From assembly GCA_963751335.1 (NCBI GenBank), contig CAVVUB010000007.1, positions 682,001-746,000 of the forward strand: a stretch of 64,000 bases of DNA, in the 5' to 3' direction. Position 1 is the first letter of the stretch, and every line of letters starts with the position of its first letter. Both the position numbers and the translations under genes were made by a program. Under the pieces are notes generated by a model. It searched no databases, was not told where the DNA came from, and saw only the letters and a program-made list of their open reading frames with translations. This document shows positions 22,310 through 33,212 of the stretch, in pieces. This DNA is from Bog-473 sp963751335 (lineage in GTDB: Bacteria > Actinomycetota > Acidimicrobiia > Acidimicrobiales > RAAP-2).

Positions 22310-22504
22310 TTACCTTGTCCGCATGTCGGGGGGGAGACGGCGCCTGCCGCGCCACACTCGTGGCGTGAGGACTGGCGTCATGCGTGGTCCTCCCCCTCGA
22401 GTCCTGCGGTCGACCTTGGGTTGCTTGGTGTCGAAGTCGACGACCGGCTTGGACGGACCGGCCGGGACGAAGTGGGTGACACTGGTGTCGACGGGCAGAC
22501 GCAT
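22310..22504 (-). CDS. AICE-type conserved protein, truncated or frameshifted
   Basis: The N terminus MRLPVDTSVTHFVPAGPSKP followed by VVDFDTKQPK resembles the start of a small protein repeatedly found near xis in actinobacterial integrative and conjugative elements. The match is from memory of the family, not a search. The usual protein is about 100 or more residues with a longer beta-rich domain. Here homology fades after residue 33 and the frame ends at 64. No FtsK-like transfer or Rep gene follows, so the element has lost its conjugation module. Confidence 0.5.
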   Translation of the reverse strand: MRLPVDTSVTHFVPAGPSKPVVDFDTKQPKVDRRTRGGGPRMTPVLTPRVWRGRRRLPPDMRTR

Positions 22505-23312
22505 TGATGGCTCCTTTCAGCGGGAAGCAACACCCCTCCCACTTACTAAGAGCCGCTGAGCGAGCCCGTTTCGGACAACATCGAGGTCAGAACGCTGACG
22601 TAAGAGGCGCAGGAGCGTCCGGCCTTGGAACCGAAGGCTACGAACGACACCGAAATGCGAACGAACGAACCGAACACGGTGACGACCAGGGTGCAGCGGT
22701 GCGCAACACGGCACGACACCGAAAACAAGAGGAATTGCTGAGACGACGTGGGACAGGGTGAGACGAGGTGCGACAGGAGCAGGCGTGGAGAGCGGGCTTC
22801 AGAACATGCAGGTCTGCCCAGATCCGATCGAGATCCGAACCCAGTTGTGACAATCCTTCTCTACTGAATCAAGCCGCCCTCGCCTCGGCCGGCGGCTTCG
22901 CCGCCGCCTCGGCCGGGCGCTCGGGGCCTGGCGGCCCCCAAAGGTGCTCACTGAGTTGGGCTCATTCTCCTGGACGTCCCGCTGGCTTCTGAAAAAGCTG
23001 TGGCATGCAGTCCGGCATCTCGGCGACGGCCTGGTCCATCCGCCAAGCCAGATAGGCGCAAAATGCCAAACACTCGCACCTTCGTCCCACTTCATCGAAA
23101 CGCCCAGGAAATTCCCGGCGGATGATTGAGACGTGACGAAGGGAAGTCCTTGTCGGAGTCTCCGATTGACTGTTGACATCTGCAGTCGCAGTTGCAAATA
23201 TACAGGTGAGGGGTGAGGCGGCTTCAAGACTGCTGGTGACTTGCTACGCCGTTATTTGCCAAAATAGTGCCCGTTAGGGCAGCAACCTTTCGTACCGTCA
23301 GGTGGGTGACGC
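22505..23312. other. Non-coding stretch with GC-rich inverted repeat
   Basis: No supported gene. It contains short direct repeats of GAGACGA(C/G)GTG near 22,740-22,770 and a GC-rich dyad near 22,885-22,920 (GCCGGCGGCTTCGCCGCC) that could be a terminator or replication-type structure. After about 23,150 the sequence becomes visibly richer in A and T. Confidence 0.4.
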
Positions 23313-23740
23313 ATGTGGTATCCGATTGACGATCAGAATTTGCCTAACGATCCGCACGACGATCCGAATGCGTCGAACGTTGAGCTGAACTTCGATTCTC
23401 CCAGATATCACGAAGAAACCGTTGTCGAGTTTGGTGGAGAGCGAGAAGGATCTCGACATTTCGCACACGCTGTCCTTAGGTTTTGCACCTTTTAGCCTCG
23501 ACGAAAGGGTGGCCCACCGGACGATCATCCTCGATTACATGAGGTATGTCGATGTCCTTCCGATCAGATGGGGTGTCGGAATGAGGTTCGTCCTGCATGC
23601 GTGGTCCAGACGGTGGCACAGGTCAAGGGTTCGGTGGCTCTGGTTGCCGCGCAGGCCAGCCTGAACATGGTGTACACGAGGACGACTTTCCAGGTGCTCG
23701 GATACAAAGGGCAAAGATCTTGTGTTGCCTGGTTTTGAAG
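23313..23740 (+). pseudogene. Decayed hypothetical gene
   Basis: Overlapping frames give WYPIDDQNLPNDPHDDPNA, then SEKDLDISHTLSLGFAPFSL and RTIILDYMRYVDVLPIRWG, then VQTVAQVKGSVALVAAQASL. These look like one 130-150 residue protein split by at least two frameshifts. I recognise no family. Base composition is lower in GC than the core genes, consistent with foreign origin. Confidence 0.35.
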
Positions 23741-23967
23741 AGATGAGCGTAACCAGTTATCCAGATTTGATTAAAGCCATTGACGCCTGTGATGCAACGA
23801 TCGGCAAGACTCGCGCCGAATGACGTGGCGTTACTTGATCCCAAACCCATTGCTGTGTCGCTGACGTCTCCCAAGCCTGACGATGTTCGTCCGCACAGAG
23901 GACCGTTTCACCTCTTTCACCGGCACCAGTAACCGGCACCAGTAATAGGCCATCTTGGTCCGTCACC

Positions 23968-24824
23968 TTGTCTAAAAACCAGAGATCGCCAGTCGATTTC
24001 CTCAAGGCGGTGGTCGAAGGAATGCTTTTTGCTGCGTCACTCGTTGTGGGTCTCATCGTTCTTCCCAGACCTCGGTGTTGTGCAGCCGCCAAAATGACCG
24101 CCATTCAGTTCTTGGCCATTCAGCGGTCGGCCAACGTACCGACCTACCTCCTTGATCAGCCCGAGACACTTGAAGGCGGGCGCAATGTCGTAACCGTTGG
24201 TATGGACGTTCCCGCCGGAGAGTCAGTCGATTGGACGCTATCCATCTGGTGCACGAGAAATCGGACCACCTCGTGATGGTTCCGAACTCGAGCATGACTG
24301 TGACGCCCCCTTCCCCTGTAAAGGGAGGTGAAGCAATGGATGTGAAGGGCGCATTCAGACCCGGCGCGCACTCGTATTCCCAATTCCAGAGCGGTTACCT
24401 CAATCGGAGACTCTTTGATGCGGGACCCGTCGTTAGCGATGCCCGGGTCGAGGTCTTCGTCTTCTGGACCTGTACCGAGCGTGCACGCTTCTGAGTCTCG
24501 GCTCTACGAAGGACCGCCTCGTCTCGTCGACTTTCTTTACCCCAGCGCCCCACTCAAGGTTCAAGGGAGAACCCGGCACCCTTCACCGCTGAAGTGCTCT
24601 TCGATGCGGGGGCGTTTGAACTTCAGGGAGGTGGCCCCACCGTAACTGGCACACCCGGCAACATGAGCTGGGACTGGTTGAAAAACGGACCACTCCTACC
24701 GGGCGTCGCAGTTGGTGTCGATGCCAGTGAAGAGCAGAGTGAACAAATTTATCTATTTGTCGCGGCAGGTTTGTTTGGTTTATCCGCAGCCGCACTCGCA
24801 GCATTTCTTCTCGAAATTGATTGA
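23968..24824 (+). pseudogene. Hypothetical membrane protein, several frameshifts
   Basis: A TTG start gives SKNQRSPVDFLKAVVEGMLF with a first membrane span (AASLVVGLIVLP). The frame moves near 24,230 to a region containing VHEKSDHLVMVPNSSMTV, and near 24,590 to a C-terminal part with a second span (IYLFVAAGLFGLSAAALAAFL) ending LEID. The extracytoplasmic middle resembles the gene split by the IS21 element at 29.9-32.6 kb in layout (long soluble part and C-terminal span). Function unknown. Confidence 0.4.
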
Positions 24825-25518
24825 GCATCCTCGGAAGCCGAGGGCAGACCGTACCGACTCGGATTGAGTGCGATGTCGTGAGATTCCACGAATATCCTTC
24901 CGATACGAATTTGGATGTCGGAAGCCGGTTCCCTTGTCGGCCTGGGTGGAGTGGTGTTTACCAAGGTGAAGCGCAAATCAGACGGACTCGATCAGTCCGT
25001 GCAATCGAGTTGGACGAACTGCATGGGTCTCATAACTTGATGACTCAAGCTGGCCAAGGAAGGGCCGAAGACGAGGTCAACATGGGGGGTCGCCCACCAC
25101 GTTCGATGATCACGAAGGCGTCATGTTCGGTGAGCAAGAGGCCATAAACATGCCGACGCCGTGGTCGTCATCTCCGAGGGCGTCATCGTCAGACTTTCGC
25201 CGCGGTCACTCGGCGTCCACGCTCGTGTCCCTCGATGGCCAGCGCTTCTTGGGCCTGTTCGCTCGTCGGTGTGGGAACAAAGACCGACGGACTCCAGGAA
25301 TGAGCTGTTGGACCCCTTCTCGCTTTGCCGAGTCCGCGACGGCTGCCGGTTCGCCCATCAAGACACGATTGACAACTGCATCGATAAGATGGTCTTCACG
25401 GGCCGTGACCTCTGACGATCACAATGGAATCGGTCGGCCGGTCTGACTGCGACGTCACCCTGCGGAGTCGAAACCCGAGGAACGGGATGTTCTCGATCCC
25501 TTGTCCCACGCCGTCCGC
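24825..25518. other. No confident gene
   Basis: Short frames on the plus strand, for example one containing DAVVVISEGVIVRLSPRSLG near 25,170, may be remains of a gene, but nothing can be joined into a convincing protein. Confidence 0.3.
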
Positions 25519-26350
25519 TCAGAGGTTGATCTCGATGAACCCAAGTATGTTCTGGCCAGCGATAGCGTCGCGGAGGACCGAGTTGGGATCGTTGACGAAC
25601 CCCTGGAACTGCGCCGGGTAAGGACCATTGCTCTGGGAGGCGGGAAAGGCGGCGTCGGCTGCGATATCCGTATTCTCGGGCACCAGGTGCTCTTGGCCGT
25701 AGGTCACGGCCGCCACGGGGGCGGTCCTGGAGATCCGGGTGTTGTCGGTGCGATGCTCACGGGCTAGGATTGCCAGGCCTTGTGTCGTGGTGAACGGCTG
25801 AACACCGGGAAGATTCGCAAGGGCTGGACGACCGGGATGTTGGGCACGCCGGCCGTGGCTTCTGGGCCCGGGTTGGGCCCTTGCATCAGCACCGTGGTCC
25901 CGTGGGGGATGCTGCCCATCCGAACGATCGTGGCCTGATTGTTGTTGGCCGCACTGCCCGGAACGTTCATGAACAACCCCGGCTCGATATGGAGTGCCTG
26001 ACCGGCGGTCGGGACGGCGGCGGATCGGCGTCGCTCGTGCGTTGCATGTAGTGCAAGCCATACAACTGGAGGATCGGCGTGCTCGTTGAACCCGCGGTTC
26101 GGTACCACGCCAGAGATCACGTGGAAATTAAACGAGTCATTCGTGAGATTGAGCTCTAAGAAGCGATGGATCGCGCCTAGTGGCGGGCGGCTGAATATTG
26201 TCGGGTCGCCAAATGGCATTGAAGCCCGGCCCACTCCACGAAGCCGACGAGCGAGGCCGGCGGGCCGAGTTGGAGCGCCGTCGTGACCGGTCCCTGCTGG
26301 AGACGGGGAGGTCCCATCCACGCTTCATCTGGCATTCCAACCGCTGGTGA
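25519..26350 (-). pseudogene. Heme-binding (nitrobindin-like fold) protein, frameshifted
   Basis: Reading on the minus strand, the pieces SGPGFNAIWRPDNIQPP, FLELNLTNDSFNFHVISGVV, PNRGFNEHADPPVVWLALH, ALHIEPGLFMNVPGSAANNN, IVRMGSIPHGTTVLMQG and FQGFVNDPNSVLRDAI line up as one protein. The WxGPGFN...RP and MASIPHG-type patterns are those of bacterial proteins annotated as heme-binding with a nitrobindin-like barrel. There are at least three frame changes (near 26,180, 26,030 and 25,800). The end is LGFIEINL at 25,519, which looks early, so the C terminus may be missing. Assignment is from motif memory. Confidence 0.45.
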
Positions 26351-26865
26351 TTGAGGGCATCACTACCTCCTACACGTTGACGACATTGGACGTGGGAAAT
26401 CAAACCAGACGTACACAAAAAGGACACGCTTCCAGCTTCATGCTTTGATTTGTTTGGTGAATCTGAATCCTTACCACTTCCATCCAGGCTGCCCATGTTC
26501 GCGGGAGGCCATTCTCCGCCGCAGCAACCCAACTGCCATGTGTAAGGTAAGTTCCGACGAAGACTTGTGTCAAGCAAAATAAGTGATCACAGGACTGGGT
26601 GAAATGGGCTTGGAGAGCTTCGGGTCGATGTCCGCCCTGTGCGAATTCAGCGTCGACTCGACCTAGGACGGAGCGGTCGTTTCGTCGGCGGAGCACCATG
26701 CAGAGGGCGTCGAGACTCCGTGTCGGCGACACGATCACCAGAACGCATGGTTTCTCACGGCCGACGACTTACCTGTGGCCAGTGGTCCGGTGTTGGCTTG
26801 AAGTCCTCAGAGTCGGTCCGGGCGCTGCGTGCGGCGCCATGGGCACACGCAAATGTTTCGCACCC
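26351..26865. other. No confident gene
   Basis: Frames exist on both strands but none shows recognisable protein features or a good ribosome binding site. Confidence 0.3.
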
Positions 26866-27360
26866 TCATTTCCCAGATCCGCCCGAGTAGCGCCTCCTTC
26901 GACGGTGGCAGGGTGCCCCCAAGGCAATGGATCCAACGTACTCGTCAACCTCATAGCGGCTTATAGTCTCCATTCGGTCAATGAAACCTTGATATGCGTC
27001 GCCGACCTTGGTTTCGTCCGTGAGGAGTCGGAGCTGTTGGATGAAGGTCCAGGTTTCGCTCTTCCATCAGTTCAGCTTTTTCCGCCCGTGAGCGGGAAAA
27101 GCAACCCGGTTTCCGATTTGATCGATCGCCGTCACCCGTCGCGATGAGGACACCAATCCCAACCGTCGTCCAACGACCCACGGAGAACCGAGATTGGCGC
27201 CACCGACGGCAACGACGAGCGCAGCCCCAATAGCAATGACGAGTCTCCAAAGGTGGTACCACCTGCGGCTGCTCTGGAGGATAGCGATCGACCCAGCAGA
27301 TGTAAGAAATGTAGCGGTCAACGAGGTGACTTCTGCGGCGACGTGAGAGGCAAGGTGTGG
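26866..27360 (-). CDS. Hypothetical membrane protein, one frameshift
   Basis: The chain reads SLTATFLTSAGSIAILQSSR, then a membrane span (LWRLVIAIGAALVVAVGGAN) and a basic stretch. After a shift near 27,065 it continues SETWTFIQQLRLLTDETKVG and FIDRMETISRYEVDEYVG, with the stop at 26,866. The total is about 160 residues. The arrangement of hydrophobic segments followed by a helical acidic tail recalls small SLATT/DUF4231-type effector proteins, but this is only a resemblance. The start is not resolved. Confidence 0.35.
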
Positions 27361-27817
27361 ATGGCGTGTTGGAGGGCTTGAATCTCATTTCGCCACTCAT
27401 TCGGTGTGTTCGGTGGGTTTCCGCTCATCCAATCATCGTGCCACTTCAGCCGCCTTAGCGGGGCGCCTCGCAAATGGAGGGCCCCTTCCGGTGATCGCCG
27501 AGATCAGCGTGTTAAGGCGGTTCACGTTTTGAGTTCCAAGCGACTCTGCCTTGGGCAAGGCGTCATCGAGCAGCTCGTAACCGGCCGAGGGCTCCTCCCC
27601 CAGGCTTGCCAAGAAGCGAGGCATCGTGACGTCCGCCATCGACAGGATCACCCGCATAGCTACAACATGAACAAGCCGCACAGCGCACACAACTGGCTCA
27701 CCCGGTCGAGTTCGTATTTCAGGGTCCGCCTGGCTTCAGTGACAGCAGCTCACATTCGCATAACGGGGGGGTCAACTGAAGTCCCCTCAACTACTTCGCG
27801 ATCTACTTTTCGCGGAG
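27361..27817. other. Intergenic, with possible 85-residue minus-strand frame and a hairpin
   Basis: A minus-strand frame at 27,433-27,690 (containing ADVTMPRFLASLGEEPSAGY) might be a real small gene but has no support beyond its length. A dyad TCGCGA...TCGCGG near 27,800-27,817 ends right at the intron start and could be a terminator stem. Confidence 0.3.
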
Positions 27818-29795
27818 TGCGCCCGGCGATCGGGTGCTATGGCAGGAGGTTTCCCATGACATAGCCGATCGACAAGCTGATGACAGCCAGCCGGTGCAAG
27901 TCCGGTCCAGGGAGACGCCCGGGTCCCTGGTAGTGAAATCCCCGGCGTCGGGAGAGATCCCTGCGTCGAAGCGGGGTGGAGCAACTGAGCGGTCCGCAGC
28001 ACGAGCGAAGCCTGAGCAAGCGTCGTCAAAATACGCCCCACCTGGGGTGATTGCAGAGGTGCCTGCCTGTTCCGCGACGGCGAAGGCCATGGAAGATGTC
28101 CCGTCTCCGGGAGGGGACGTCGAAGAACCCTCCGGCGTAATGGGCGTGGAACGGTCAGAAGGTTGTCATCGGAACTGGGGAGACCCTCCTCGGCTCCGTC
28201 GCTGTGGGCGACGGGAAGCGAGCCTGTCTATAACTGCAGACCCCGGGAAGTGGCAGGCAGGAGAGAGGGAGTCGGAGGGGGTCGTAGTAGTGATGACGGC
28301 CGGGACAACACAACCCGGTCCGAGCGAAGGGCCCCTACTTCACCGATGCAGGAGCGAGGAGAGAGGGATCTGATGCGTGCCGAAGCTTCGGCTAGGACCG
28401 TCAGCTGCACCGAAGGTGTGGACGGTGTCCGAGCTCTCCAGCGAGTGCTCTCTGGCTGTGCCAGGCAGGAACCGGACAAGCGGTTCCATTCCCTCTTCGA
28501 CAAAGTCGCCCGCAGCGACGTGTTGTGGCGAGCGTGGGCCCAGGTCCGTGCCAACCAGGGGGCTCCCGGCGTCGACGGCATGACCATCGACGACGTTGAG
28601 GAGTCTGGAGTAAGTGAGTTCCTTGATGGGCTGGCTGCCGAGTTGAAGGCGGGCAAGTACCGCCCGAAGCCGTTGCGGCGAGTCTATATCCCCAAGCCGG
28701 GGAAGCCGGGCACCGCCCGGCCCCTCGGTATCCCATGCGTCCGTGACCGGGTTGTCATCGCAGTCGCCAAGATCGTCCTCGAACCCATGTTCGAGGCGGA
28801 CTTCCTCGAATCGAGTCACGGGTTCCGACCTCGGCGCTCGGCTCTGGGAGCCCTCGAAACGATCCGGCATGGTGCCAACCGGGGGACGTTGTGGGGGCTC
28901 GATGCCAACGTCAAGGCGTTCTTCGATGAGATCGATCATGACGCACTCATGCGCCAAGTCGAGCGCCGCGTCTGCGACCGGGCCATGTTGAAGCTACTGC
29001 GGTGCTGGCTGCGTGCGGGAATCATCGAGGGAGGACTGTTGGCCAAAACGTCGGCCGGCGCGCCCAAGGCTCACCTATCTCACCGTTGCTCGCCAACATC
29101 GCCCTGCACGTCCTCGACGTGGCATGGGCAACGAGCCATCGGCGCCTGGGCACGCTGGTCCGCTATGCGGACGATCTCGTAATCCTCTGCGCCACCGAGG
29201 AACGGGCCGAAATGGCCCAGACCAAGGTGGCGGCGATCCTCGGGCCTCTCGGGTTGCGGCTGCATCCTGAGAAGACGAGGGTCGTGCACCTCGCCCGAGG
29301 TGCCGGAGGGTTCGACTTCTTAGGGTTTCGCCATCGAATGCGTCCGTCGCACCGGTGGAAGGGACGCTGGTACTTGCAGCGGTGGCCGTGGGCCAGGGCC
29401 ATGAACTCCATCCGGAGCAAGGTCCGCTCGATGACCACCCATAACTACGCCAGCCTTCCCATGGAAGCGGTCGCCGATCGCCTCAACCCGATACTCCGTG
29501 GTTGGGGGGCGTGCTTTCGACACGGCAACTCGTCGGACAAGTTCGCCACCGTCGATAGCTACGTGAACCAGCGGCTGGCGCAGCTTGCCAGTCACAAGCA
29601 CGGACTCCGAGGCTGGAACTGGACCACCCGGTTCAACTACCGGTGGGCCAACAGCCTCGGCATCTACCGTCTCTCGGGGACCGTGGCCTACGAAACTGCG
29701 AATGCCTGACGATGAACGGTGTCGGAGAGCCGTGTGCGGGAGAACCGCAAGCCCGGCTCGATAGGGGGCTGCTGGGGAGGTCGACCTCCTAGCGG
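27818..29795 (+). mobile_element. Group II intron, class C-like
   Basis: The 5' end GTGCGCCCGGCGATCGGGTG matches the start of bacterial class C introns. A reverse transcriptase gene lies inside. The 3' part has a domain V hairpin at about 29,725-29,762 (GAGCCGTGTGCGGGAGAACC pairing with the CCCGGCTC side) and a domain VI stem GGAGGTCGACCTCC. The exact 3' boundary is estimated. The protein lacks a DNA endonuclease domain, and the intron follows a terminator-like stem, both typical of class C introns. Confidence 0.8.
28373..29709 (+). CDS. ltrA: Group II intron reverse transcriptase/maturase, one frameshift
   Basis: The ATG at 28,373 follows GAGAGAGGG. RT motifs are seen in order: WAQVRANQGAPGVDGMTI (RT1), KPLRRVYIPKPGKPGTARPL (RT2), SSHGFRPRRSALGAL (RT3), LDANVKAFFDEIDH (RT4) and VRYADDLVILC (RT5, catalytic YADD). 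An X/maturase domain ends at AYETANA. No HNH domain follows. The shift near 29,070 falls in GCGCCCAAGGC, where one more C would restore the conserved APQGSPISPLL, so it is probably a homopolymer error. The protein splices and retrotransposes the intron RNA. Confidence 0.88.
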
Positions 29796-29906
29796 AGGCT
29801 GCTGGTTCCGGGCCGGTGTGCTGCGAGATGCCACCACAAAGGCCTGGTCGGAACCTCAACCGCAATGACGGTCTGCCAAACCAGTGGCCTACCTCACCTA
29901 GATAAT

Positions 29907-30167
29907 TCAAACGTTAGCATCCTGATCCAGAAGTCCCCGTATTCCATCCACAAAGAACGCGGTTGCGAGTCCGAACAATATTGCGGCGACTAGCGTCCAG
30001 AACTGATCATCTTGCTGTGCGGTTGCGTTGATTCCCAACCTCAGCCGGCTCTTGAAGTTGACACGCGACTTGTTGCCATACTGGTTCTCCATTCCGACTG
30101 ATTCCGGGAGGGAGGCCTGATACCCCGCCATAACTTGTGCCGTTTGGAATGTCGTACTTCATCCGAA
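29907..30167 (-). pseudogene. 3' part of a membrane protein gene split by IS21
   Basis: The C-terminal part reads ASLPESVGMENQYGNKSRVN, then a membrane span (FWTLVAAILFGLATAFFVDG) and a short tail ending LDQDANV. The gene continues on the far side of the IS21 element at 32,322. The flanking CCGAA duplication shows it was interrupted by transposition. Confidence 0.5.
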
Positions 30168-30348
30168 TGTCCGTGGGAATGAAAAAGTCCCGGTTATGGC
30201 CAAAATAGGTATCCGCTCGTGGCCAGATAGGTATCCGCTGGTGGCCAGATAAGTCCCCACCCCTCACTGAAGCATCCACCGAAGTGGCCCCCTGGCCGGT
30301 GACGGTGGCGGTGCAACCCAACCGCCGCACCGACCAAGGGACACCCCA

Positions 30349-31417
30349 ATGAAATCCGTGAGGGAACACATGGACATGCATGCCGCCTATCGGGAGACGG
30401 GCAGCTTCAGAGCCGCAGCAGAAATCTGCAGGGACAACGCCCAAGACGGTCAAGCGCTCCGTGCTCGACGCCCAGGCCGTCGAGAAGGGTCAACTGCCCG
30501 CCGGTGTCGGGACCACGAGCCCGGCCACCGTGGCGCCCTTCAGGCAACCCATGCGATCGGTGAGGAGGGTCTTGGGCACCGCCCCGATCGTCTCCATGCA
30601 CTCGGCCAACGCCGCCATGGTGCTCTGTGCCCCGAGGTTGTCGGCGAAGTACACGAAACGGACCCGGCTCCAGGCCATGACGGCGCAGAGACGAACAGGG
30701 GTGCCGATCATCCCAGTCAAAGACCAACATGTCACCCGGCGACCAGATGCCGGGCCGTCGACCCCGGTGGTTCTGCTGACGCCACTCAGCCTTGACCTCG
30801 GCCACCAGGCGCCGGAAGTTCCGGGGCGAACCGGTATATCCGGCCGCTCTGACCACCGGGAGAAGCCGTTTGGCCGACATTTTCCCCTTGGTCCGGGCCA
30901 CCGGTTCGATGACGACGTCTCTGACGGCCTCGTAGTTGTGCGCACCGGCGCTGTGTCCGTTTCGGATCAGCGCGCTATTCGGTCCCAACGTCCACATCGG
31001 GCGCCAGGTCGAGCTCGTGGCCCAAGACGGCCGGGTGCTCGTCGTCTTCTTGGGCGAGATCGTGGCCACCACGACCTCGTTGCCCCTGGTGAGACCTCCA
31101 TTCTCGACGAGCACTATGGCGGGCCCCGGCCACTGCCCACCCGGGCCGTGCGGCCGAAGACTCCGTCGGAGAAAGCCTTCTGTGCGCTCGGTCCGGTGGC
31201 CGAGTCCTTCATCAAGGGTGCGGCGGCCCAGGGCATCACCTCGCTCAAAGGTGACCTCGAGGAGCTGGCCCAGATGGAGGCCGCCCACGGCAAGGAGATA
31301 CTCCTCGCCGCCCTCGAACGGGCCGCTGCCTTTTCGAGGTTCCGGGCCCACGACGTGCGTTCGATCATCGCGGCGGGCACCGGGGTCCCTCGCCCGCCGC
31401 GCCCGGCGAGGCCCTGA
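30349..31417 (+). pseudogene. istA: IstA transposase with an internal inverted segment
   Basis: The N terminus MKSVREHMDMHAAYRETGSF and TPKTVKRSVLDAQ is the IS21 HTH region, and the C terminus at 30,970-31,417 (HIGRQVELVAQDGRV, AFCALGPVAESFIKGAAAQG, ALERAAAFSRFRAHDVRSI) is typical IstA. Between them, about 30,490-30,950, the catalytic part is on the opposite strand: AKRLLPVVRAAGYTGSPRNF, FVYFADNLGAQSTMAALAEC and KTLLTDRMGCLKGATVAGLV. The transposase core has therefore been inverted and partly lost, which should abolish activity. Confidence 0.75.
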
Positions 31418-31478
31418 TCGTCGAGCTCCCGCTCGTCCCGACACGGTCACTGTCTGACTACGCCATTGGAGAAGGATC

Positions 31479-32240
31479 ATGAGCACCGCACCTCCCGCGC
31501 TGCCCACCGACTCGAAGCCGGGCTTCGTCGTCTGCGTCTCAGCGCCATGCGTGCCCTGTCGCCCGAATTGTTGGTGACGGCCAAGACGCAACGCTGGAAG
31601 CCCGAGGAGTTCTTGCGCACCCTGATCGAAGCCGAGATCGCCTCGCGCGACGCCTCCAACGCCGTCAACCGCCTCAAGGCCGCTTCCTTCCCGGTGACCA
31701 AGACCCTGGACGAGTTCGACGTCGCCGCCATCGTCGGTCAAGCCGGCGACGTTCGACTATCTGTCCGGCCTCGAATGGGTGCGGGCCAAGGAGAATCTTT
31801 GTCTGGTCGGACCGGCGGGAACGGGCAAGAGCCATCTGCTCGTCGCCCTCGGCCACCAGGCCATCGAAGCCGGATTCAAGGTCCGCTACTTCAGCGCGGT
31901 CGAGTTGGTCGAGACCCTCTATCGGGGCATGGCCGACAACTCGGTCGGCCGGGTCCTCGAGGGAATCCTCAAAGCGGATCTGATCCTGATCGACGAGATC
32001 GGCTTCGCCCCGATGGACAACACCGGGGCCCAGCTCTTCTTCCGATTGGTGGCCGCCGCCTATGAACGTCGGTCCCTCGGCGTCGCTTCCCATTGGCCAT
32101 TCGAGGACTGGGGACGGTTCCTGCCCGACCACTCAACGGCCGTCAGCCTGCTCGACCGACTGCTCCATCACAACGTCTTGGTCGTCACCGAAGGCGAGTC
32201 GTTCCGGATGAAAGAAGCGCGCGAGGGGAGGAAAACCTAG
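31479..32240 (+). CDS. istB: IstB transposition ATPase, two frameshifts
   Basis: The ATG follows GGAGAAGGATC. The product has a Walker A motif NLCLVGPAGTGKSHLLVALG, a Walker B motif LILIDEIGFAPMD and the IstB sensor region SHWPFEDWGRFLPD, ending RMKEAREGRKT. Frame changes occur near 31,520 and 31,745. IstB is the AAA+ helper that selects target DNA for IstA. Confidence 0.8.
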
Positions 32241-32321
32241 GCTGATCAAAACTGAAAACTCATCCCGAGGGGTGGGGACTTTTGGTGGCCACAAGCGGGG
32301 ACTTCAAACTGGCCACGGACA

Positions 32322-32621
32322 CCGAAAGACGGTCGGGTTTGATCTAGGGCCCACGCATCCACCATGGCTGCCTTTGACATATGGCAGCCACGCTTGAGCC
32401 ATCTCTCCATTCGAATCAAAAGTAAACGTGGAAGCATGGAGTCCCATAACCACATTTGTCGCAGGAGCGAGCTTCATTTCCACCACGTTGCCATAGGAGC
32501 CCTTCGGCGCACGACGAACCCCGGAGCAGGCGAGGACAAATGCCGACTGTGGGCATCGGCCGCTAAGGAAGAATTGCAACCGGATCAAAATGTCGACAGG
32601 AGCAGTCGCATCGCTGAGCAC
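32322..32621 (-). pseudogene. 5' part of the membrane protein gene split by IS21
   Basis: The minus strand reads VDILIRLQFFLSGRCPQSAF, KGSYGNVVEMKLAPATNVVM and STFTFDSNGEMAQAWLPYVK up to the CCGAA target duplication. It continues at 30,167 beyond the element. No family is recognised. With its 3' part it has the same layout as the decayed protein at 23,968-24,824. Confidence 0.45.
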
Positions 32622-33212
32622 GATCCGAACCCGGTAGGCAGAAAAGGAACGGGATAGTAGAGAACAGAAATGTCCTCACACGATGGCGACGCTGCATGAA
32701 ATCAGAATCCATCAGGCCTCCCCAGTTGCTACATGGACCGATCTACGACCTGGATAAGCCGGATCTTTATCAAAGTCCGACTGGCAGGCGGCGGCCGAAA
32801 ACCGTGCGCCCGACCAAGAACCGATCACGACTACGACCGGCCAGTAATTGTCAACCTCTGAGGTGTCTGTTCGGTGACGAGGATGCCATTTTGCATTTGT
32901 CCCGCCGCTAGCTTCCTGGAGCCTCAGCGCCACATGCTTCATCAACGACCAATGAAACTAAAATCATCCGAGCAGGCACCTTAGATCCCGTGTGCCGCCT
33001 TGAACATCGCATCGGGGTTGTGACCTGCCGACCTTCGGCCGGCCAGCTGTGGCTCAAGCGCCGCTGGCGCCGTCCCGATTAGCCAGACCGAGGATGGCCA
33101 GGATTGCCAAGCTCGGTCCTTCATTGGGCGCACGACGCAAGGAGTTAACGCTGGTTGTAACGGCGCTGACGATGCAATACACTTTCGGAGGCGAGAAGCG
33201 GAGGTGGCAAGA
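32622..33212. other. No confident gene
   Basis: No frame shows a recognisable protein. The last 15 bases hold the strong GGAGG ribosome binding site of the next gene. Confidence 0.35.

Larger units (their letters stand above)
30168..32321 (+). mobile_element. IS21-family insertion sequence
   Basis: The ends are inverted: TGTCCGTGG at 30,168 and CCACGGACA at 32,313-32,321. Multiple internal repeats with GTGGCCA...AGTCCCC lie near both ends, as IS21 family members have. The five bases CCGAA flank both sides as a target duplication (30,163-30,167 and 32,322-32,326). istA and istB lie inside in the normal order. It splits a minus-strand membrane protein gene. Confidence 0.85.

Noticed and set aside
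22870..22925. Origin of replication or oriT in the GC-rich dyad after the AICE remnant
   Set aside because: It is only a simple palindrome. No Rep or relaxase gene and no iterons are visible.
27818..29795. Diversity-generating retroelement
   Set aside because: The reverse transcriptase has group II RT and X-domain motifs with intron ends and domain V. No template/variable repeat pair or accessory gene was seen.
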